A DNA stretch of 64,000 nucleotides from Phycisphaerales bacterium (lineage in GTDB: Bacteria > Planctomycetota > Phycisphaerae > Phycisphaerales > UBA1924), in assembly GCA_019744815.1 (NCBI GenBank), contig JAIEUA010000009.1, positions 62,001 to 126,000 of the forward strand, given 5' to 3'. Under the pieces are notes generated by a model. The model did no database searches. It saw only the letters and a program-made list of their open reading frames with translations, and was not told the origin of the DNA. This document shows positions 58,595 through 64,000 of the stretch, piece after piece. Within the stretch, counting starts at the first letter, position 1; each line of letters begins with the position of its first letter. The position numbers and the translations under genes are program-made.

Positions 58595-59332
58595 ATGCAT
58601 CAGAGAAAAGGCCATCCGGCGTTCACCTTGATCGAGCTCCTGGTCGTCCTCGCGATCATCGCGATCCTCATCTCATTGCTCGCCGTCGCCATCGCCCGCG
58701 TCCGCGAGTCCGGCAAGAACACCATCTGCCTCAACAACCTCCGCACGATGGGCCAGGGGCTAGAGAACATCCGGAATGCCGAGCAAGGCTTGCTCCCGCT
58801 CTGCGTGGTCGAGCAACCGTTGACGGCGAACCCCGGCCCGAGCGCGATCGCGTACTGGACCAAACTCGCCGCCGCTCTCAATCTGCCCGCGCCAACGCCC
58901 GACACGATCAACCCCAAGACGCCCTCAGGGCGGGCACGGTTCGTGACGCCGCCCGCGTTCCGCGATCCGTTCGATGTCGCTGGGCTGTTCGGGCCGGGCG
59001 ACCCGTGCACCATCCAGCAGTTCGGCGGCGACAAGGCCGACACCGTCGCCAGCCAGTTCCTCAGTTCGTATCAGCCGCTGGCGAGCCTGACGAGCCCCGA
59101 CGAGATCGCCAAGAACGGCGAGATCACCGTACGCCGAGCGATCACGACCGCCGTCGAGGAAACCCGCGCTGTCCCGCTGCTGCAAGGGATAGACCTGTTC
59201 CACCGCGCCCGCAGCACGAGCGCGTACGACAACATGTACACGATCGACGGCAGCGCGAAGCGGCTCTTGTGGCGCGACAACGAGAGCCAGTTCCAGGCGT
59301 GGGTCGATCGACGGAAGAGGGGCCTCAAATGA
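58595..59332 (+). CDS. Prepilin-type pseudopilin, second of three
   Basis: 245 residues. 'HPAFTLIELLVVLAIIAILISLLAVAIARVRESGKNTICLNNLRTMGQGLENIRNAEQGLLPL' holds the signal and the shared post-helix motif. 'MYTIDGSAKRLLWRDNESQFQAW' is its DG-type ending. Its stop overlaps the next start (ATGA). The three products differ widely after residue 60, so they are probably distinct subunits rather than recent copies. Confidence 0.85.
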   Translation: MHQRKGHPAFTLIELLVVLAIIAILISLLAVAIARVRESGKNTICLNNLRTMGQGLENIRNAEQGLLPLCVVEQPLTANPGPSAIAYWTKLAAALNLPAPTPDTINPKTPSGRARFVTPPAFRDPFDVAGLFGPGDPCTIQQFGGDKADTVASQFLSSYQPLASLTSPDEIAKNGEITVRRAITTAVEETRAVPLLQGIDLFHRARSTSAYDNMYTIDGSAKRLLWRDNESQFQAWVDRRKRGLK

Positions 59333-60060
59333 TCCGGTCGCGTCGATGCCGGGCGTTCACCGTTCTTGAACTCTTGATCGTCATCACGGTCATCGCGATC
59401 CTCATCGCGCTATCACTCGTGGCGCTCCGTGGAAGCTTGCAGCGAACCAACGAGGTTCGCTGTCTCGCCAACCTGCGGCAGCAACTCGTCGGCCTCTCCA
59501 TTCTGCGGTCGCAGCAGAACGATCTGCTACCCATCATTCCGGTCGAGTTTGACACGGCCGGCAAGCCGAAGTCGCTCTGGAAGGAATTCCAGCGCGATTG
59601 GTGCGAGGCGCTCGGTCAGGATCCGATCCGCGCCGTTGACGGCGTGTTCGACTCGTTCGGGAACCAAGTGTGGAGCGTCGGCCCGCCGTGGAAGTGCCCT
59701 GGTGATCGACCCGGCACACGCGACGATCAGTTCGACCCCGCCTACTCCGTCGCTGAGGTTCAGCAATCCAGCTATCCCTACTGGCCAGCGTTGTACGCGC
59801 TCAACGCCCGTCTGCGCCGAGTCGAGCATCGTGACATTCAACGATTGGTGACTCGCCACTGGGACACGGACCCGCGAGAAGAAGTTCTACGCGACCAGAA
59901 CTGGTTTCACAGCAACGGCACGCGCACCTTCGCGAACTACGGATTCATCGACGGCAGTGCTGGCGCTGCCCGCCTCAGCCCGGAGGCCAGCAGGGAATGG
60001 GTCCTCCGGTTGGTCGAGGCGAGAAACTCCCTGCAAGGCAAAGCACCACCTCGGCAGTGA
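59329..60060 (+). CDS. Prepilin-type pseudopilin, third of three
   Basis: 243 residues. 'CRAFTVLELLIVITVIAILIALSLVALRGSLQRTNEVRCLANLRQQLVGLSILRSQQNDLLP' gives the signal and the shared motif; 'ANYGFIDGSAGAARLSPEASREW' is the DG ending. The start overlaps the preceding stop. No ATPase, inner-membrane platform or prepilin peptidase gene is in the window, so the assembly machine must be elsewhere. Confidence 0.85.
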   Translation: MIRSRRCRAFTVLELLIVITVIAILIALSLVALRGSLQRTNEVRCLANLRQQLVGLSILRSQQNDLLPIIPVEFDTAGKPKSLWKEFQRDWCEALGQDPIRAVDGVFDSFGNQVWSVGPPWKCPGDRPGTRDDQFDPAYSVAEVQQSSYPYWPALYALNARLRRVEHRDIQRLVTRHWDTDPREEVLRDQNWFHSNGTRTFANYGFIDGSAGAARLSPEASREWVLRLVEARNSLQGKAPPRQ

Positions 60061-60078
60061 AGGAACCCAGAAGTGCAC

Positions 60079-60173
60079 CGGGTGCCACAGCCGAGCGCTT
60101 CGCTCGGCAGTGCCTTCGCGCACTTCAACGCCACGCCCACACTGCCCAGCGAGGCACTGGGCAGTGGCACCCG
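60079..60173. repeat. Family D composite inverted repeat before trpS
   Basis: Outer arms CGGGTGCCAC (60079-60088) and GTGGCACCCG (60164-60173) are perfect complements. Inside are two hairpins, GCCGAGCG...CGCTCGGC and ACTGCCCAG...CTGGGCAGT. It fills most of the gap between the pseudopilin operon and trpS. Confidence 0.8.
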
Positions 60174-60221
60174 ATGATGCGACGATCCCCCGCACCCCCT
60201 CGAAACCTACCCTTGCCTCCC

Positions 60222-61304
60222 ATGAGTTCCGCCCCTTCCGCGTCTGGCAAGCCCCGCATCCTCACCGGCGACACGCCCACCGGGCGGCTGCATTTGGGCC
60301 ACTGGGTCGGCAGCGTCGAACGCCGCGTTGCCCTCCAGGACAAGTACGACTGCTATTTCCTGCTTGCGAACATGCACGCGTTCACGACGCGGTTTGACAA
60401 GCCGCAGGACATCCGCCAGGACACGATCGAGATCGTGAAGGACTGGCTGGCGGCGGGCATCGACCCCAAGAAGTCCACCATCGTGCTCCAGACCGAGATC
60501 CCCGCGATCGCGGAATTGACGTGGTTCTTCGCGATGCTGCTGTCGTTCAACGACGTGATGGGCAACCCGACGCTGCAGCACGAGCTCGAGACCAAGGGCC
60601 TGGGCGATCAGCACAGCTTCGGCTTCCCGATGTACACCGTCGGCCAGTGCGCCGACATCCTCGCGTTCCGACCGGTCTACGTGCCCGTCGGCGAGGATCA
60701 GGCCCCGCACATCGAGATGTGCCGCAAGGCGGCCCGGAAGTTCAACCAGCTTTATTGCAACGTGCCCAACCGCACCGAGGACAAGGACTACGTCACCGCC
60801 GGCGGCGTCTTCCCGATCCCCGAAGCCCTCATCGGCCGCGTCGGCCGCCTGCCCGGCGTCGGCGATGGCAAGCAGAAGATGAGCAAGAGCCTCGGCAACG
60901 CGATCTTCCTGTCGGACAACGCCAAGGACGTGCAGAAGAAGATCAACAAGATCACCACCGGCCGCCAGAGCCCGACCGAGCCCGGCGACCCGACCAACGT
61001 GCTCTTCCAGTTCGTCGAGGCGTTCATCACCAGCGAAGCCCGCGTCGCCGAACTCAAGGACCGCTACCAACGCGGCGACAACCTCGGCGACGGCCACGTC
61101 AAGCAGGAACTGGCCGAGGCGATCAACACGCTCCTGGAACCCATGCGGGCCCGCCGCGCCGAGTACGAAAAGCCCGGCGGCGACGACGTCATCATCGACA
61201 TCATCAAAGACGGCGTGAAGCGGGCGAATCTGGTGGCGGAAGAGACGCTGTACCTGGCGAAGACGGCGATGAAGCTGGACTTTGGGAAAAGGGTGGTGGG
61301 ATAG
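60222..61304 (+). CDS. trpS: Tryptophan-tRNA ligase
   Basis: 360 residues from the ATG at 60222. Class I signatures are HLGH in 'TPTGRLHLGHWVGSV' (HIGH box) and KMSKS in 'GDGKQKMSKSLGNAIF'. Further TrpRS landmarks: 'FFLLANMHAF'-like 'YFLLANMHAFTT', 'MYTVGQCADILAFRPVYVPVGEDQAPHIEMCRKAARKFN' and a C-terminal helical anticodon-binding part. Charges tRNA-Trp in the cytoplasm. It is about 20 residues longer than many TrpRS. Single gene; the upstream gap is a composite repeat with no clear promoter or trp leader. Confidence 0.96.
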   Translation: MSSAPSASGKPRILTGDTPTGRLHLGHWVGSVERRVALQDKYDCYFLLANMHAFTTRFDKPQDIRQDTIEIVKDWLAAGIDPKKSTIVLQTEIPAIAELTWFFAMLLSFNDVMGNPTLQHELETKGLGDQHSFGFPMYTVGQCADILAFRPVYVPVGEDQAPHIEMCRKAARKFNQLYCNVPNRTEDKDYVTAGGVFPIPEALIGRVGRLPGVGDGKQKMSKSLGNAIFLSDNAKDVQKKINKITTGRQSPTEPGDPTNVLFQFVEAFITSEARVAELKDRYQRGDNLGDGHVKQELAEAINTLLEPMRARRAEYEKPGGDDVIIDIIKDGVKRANLVAEETLYLAKTAMKLDFGKRVVG

Positions 61305-61329
61305 TCACGAACGCGTGGAAGGGGTGGCC

Positions 61330-61743
61330 GTGATCGACTGGCTCGTGCAAACGGCAACCGAGAGAATGAACGCGCCCGGGACTCGGTTGCCGGGCGATAT
61401 TTGCGCCGTTTACATGTTTGCAGCCCTTCCCATCGTGTTCCTCTGGATGGGACTTGACGTGATGATTGTGGAGCCGGTGTCGCGGCGACTTGGACTGCGT
61501 GCCAAATTGAGCGAGAGAGGAACTCGGCGATTCGTCTTGGCCGTTCGAGTGGGGCACATGATGCCCTATGCATTGTTTCCGCTCATTCTCGGTGTCAAGA
61601 TCGTGATGGCCGTTCAGGATGAGCGAGATGTCGTTGAACGTTTGTTGGGCCAAGCCGGTCTGATTGGTGTTGCCGCTTTTCTCGGGTATGCCGTGTACCA
61701 GGCTTGTTTTCGAGCAAAGTCGCATTCGCGCACGTGCGATTGA
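61330..61743 (+). CDS. Small membrane protein of unknown function
   Basis: About 137 residues from a GTG at 61330 with AAGGGGTGG nearby. Hydrophobic segments at about 22-44, 78-98 and 110-125 suggest three membrane spans separated by a basic loop ('EPVSRRLGLRAKLSERGTRRF'). The codon use is less GC-rich than in the neighbours. No family recognised. The next gene begins 13 bp downstream in another frame and is also a membrane protein, so they may form a pair. Confidence 0.6.
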   Translation: MIDWLVQTATERMNAPGTRLPGDICAVYMFAALPIVFLWMGLDVMIVEPVSRRLGLRAKLSERGTRRFVLAVRVGHMMPYALFPLILGVKIVMAVQDERDVVERLLGQAGLIGVAAFLGYAVYQACFRAKSHSRTCD

Positions 61744-61756
61744 GAATGATGCCGAC

Positions 61757-62704
61757 ATGATCTGGCCCGAACGATCTAAAGGTGTCCACGTCTACGCGAA
61801 CCCCGAGTTCGGGCACACGACGTTCTCATTGAACGCCAGCGCACGCCTCATCATGGCGACGGCCTGCGTCGTGATCGGTGTCGTCGCGGCGATGGCGTGT
61901 TCGGCGATGTTGACAGCCGCTCAGGCGCGAACCTCGCTCGGGGCCGCGGCTGTTCTCGGTGTCGGGACTATCGCCGGTGCTGTCCCGCTGGTGATCAGGG
62001 GTGTGTGGCGTTGGAGCCGGGGTCGCGGCGATCCCGAGTTGCGACGGGCGAGGCTCATCGAGCGCATCGAACACGACGGCGGTGGAAACGGCTACTCGGA
62101 GCTGATCGCGGACCACCTTGTCGAGCATTGGCTGCGGCTGGGCCGATCCCCGGGCGTCGGCCCGGTGCCGCTGAGCGAGTGGCGGCAAGATGTCGAGGCG
62201 GTCGAGAAGCGGTTCGGGGTTCGACTGCCGCGGATGTATGTGGTGGGGTCTCGGCTCGCCGCGGACCTCCGGGCGCTCGCCAGCGACCCGAGGATGCCAG
62301 CCGACACACCTCAGGAGAGCATCAAATTCAGATCGGTGGCCAGAACCCGATTCAAGTCGTGGTTCTGGCTCGCGGCTGCGGCGGGTGTCACTGCCTCTGC
62401 GTTGGCTGCGGGGGTCATCTCACGTGCGTACGGATGGCAGAGGGATTGGCTACTGATTGTGATGTGCGGCGGGACCGCGGTCGGAGCGATCGCGATCTGG
62501 CGTTGGCTTAGTGTCAGCGGCTTGTTGCGTGACGGCGCACGTCGAATCGAGTGGCGACGCCCTGCGTTGAACCGTGTCAACGGAGCCTCCGACATACAGG
62601 ATGCTGTTGCATTCGTCATGCGGGTTCCAGACCCGCTCGACTTCCCTGCGCGGGCGAGTCTCGACGGTCGTTCGATGGACGGTGATTCGACCCGATCCCC
62701 ATGA
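61757..62704 (+). CDS. Membrane protein of unknown function, possible frameshifted end
   Basis: 315 residues from ATG 61757. Membrane helices at about 35-57, 63-82 and, after a cytoplasmic domain of roughly 110 residues ('IADHLVEHWLRLGRSPGVGPVPLSEWRQDVEAVEKRFGVRLPRMYVVG'), at about 198-218 and 228-245. The end, 'RASLDGRSMDGDSTRSP', does not look like a natural terminus, while the +1 frame continues with 'HEPIIIDDMHPGGTPWAEFLRDHEPR' to 62780. A frameshift near 62640-62690 is possible. Family not recognised. Confidence 0.55.
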   Translation: MIWPERSKGVHVYANPEFGHTTFSLNASARLIMATACVVIGVVAAMACSAMLTAAQARTSLGAAAVLGVGTIAGAVPLVIRGVWRWSRGRGDPELRRARLIERIEHDGGGNGYSELIADHLVEHWLRLGRSPGVGPVPLSEWRQDVEAVEKRFGVRLPRMYVVGSRLAADLRALASDPRMPADTPQESIKFRSVARTRFKSWFWLAAAAGVTASALAAGVISRAYGWQRDWLLIVMCGGTAVGAIAIWRWLSVSGLLRDGARRIEWRRPALNRVNGASDIQDAVAFVMRVPDPLDFPARASLDGRSMDGDSTRSP

Positions 62705-62784
62705 GCCGATCATCATCGATGACATGCACCCCGGCGGCACGCCGTGGGCGGAGTTTCTTCGCGATCACGAGCCACGTTGAACGG

Positions 62785-62831
62785 GATCGTCCTTGCCCCC
62801 GCCCCTTCCCTCCGGGAAGGGGAGCCGCCGC
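62785..62831. repeat. Family C hairpin between the convergent genes
   Basis: CCCCTTCCC-TCC-GGGAAGGGG near 62799-62822 forms a 9-bp stem without a T tract. It abuts the moxR stop. Confidence 0.6.
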
Positions 62832-63914
<1,083 letters not shown>

Positions 63915-64000
63915 GTGGGAAGAGTCTCCGTGGAGATGGTACGGAATCGGCGGCGAACAGGTGCGGGAACAGGGCGAAACAACCCGAGACTCGTGCAGTA

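Overview
The window looks like a chromosomal segment of a high-GC planctomycete, most likely of class Phycisphaerae. Pointers are five pseudopilin-type proteins (FTLLEL/FTLIEL cleavage motifs), secreted proteins ending in paired acidic 'DLNxDGxVDDxDF' repeats or in a proline-glycine plus hydrophobic plus arginine sorting tail, an RNase E with a long RG-rich tail, two SPINDLY-type glycosyltransferases, and many palindromic repeats scattered between and inside genes. The lineage is inferred from this combination; no rRNA gene is present to confirm it. I found no tRNA, rRNA, CRISPR array or transposase. Layout: 1-2,850 holds a secreted SRPBCC protein behind two operator-like palindromes, a patatin-like lipoprotein and an acetyltransferase. 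3,000-10,720 (minus strand) holds a 2-hydroxyacid dehydrogenase, a large CHASE/PAS hybrid histidine kinase and clpC. 11,150-14,350 holds a diacylglycerol-kinase-like gene, then ybeY coupled to a CorC/HlyC-type protein. 14,360-21,300 holds a globin, an M20 amidohydrolase, an ExbB-ExbD-ExbD operon, an M20/M42-like peptidase, a sugar-nucleotide epimerase and an NYN-domain gene with its own strong promoter and hairpin leader. 21,300-28,440 is repeat-rich: a tRNA-dihydrouridine synthase gene carrying palindromic repeats in frame, a small lipoprotein, a coiled-coil membrane protein, and a lone pseudopilin gene between two 166-bp direct repeats. 27,346-39,130 contains an iron-type ABC binding protein and its two-domain permease, separated by a tail-fibre-like secreted protein, a SPINDLY transferase, a decayed duplicate of the permease 5' end and a sorting-tail protein; then a GT87-like membrane protein and an MsbA-like exporter. 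39,390-44,060 holds an NDUFA9-like reductase, a small pseudopilin, a kelch protein and an rplL gene without an adjacent rplJ. 44,400-52,955 holds ptsI, rne, dxr and a second SPINDLY transferase. 53,070-64,000 holds a repeat-tailed secreted protein, a redoxin-like protein lacking the CxxC cysteines, trpC, a CPBP protease whose N-terminal region is built from repeats, a three-gene pseudopilin operon, trpS, two unknown membrane proteins and moxR. How the genes fit together: housekeeping genes (clpC, ybeY, rplL, rne, dxr, trpC, trpS, ptsI) alternate with envelope genes (ExbB/D, ABC exporter, iron uptake, pseudopilins, sorted surface proteins). Most are single genes or short translationally coupled pairs. 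The most unusual theme is the repeat ecology: at least five palindromic repeat families sit in intergenic gaps, serve once as a probable terminator, and in at least three genes (dus, the GT87 gene, the CPBP gene) are read through in frame as protein sequence.
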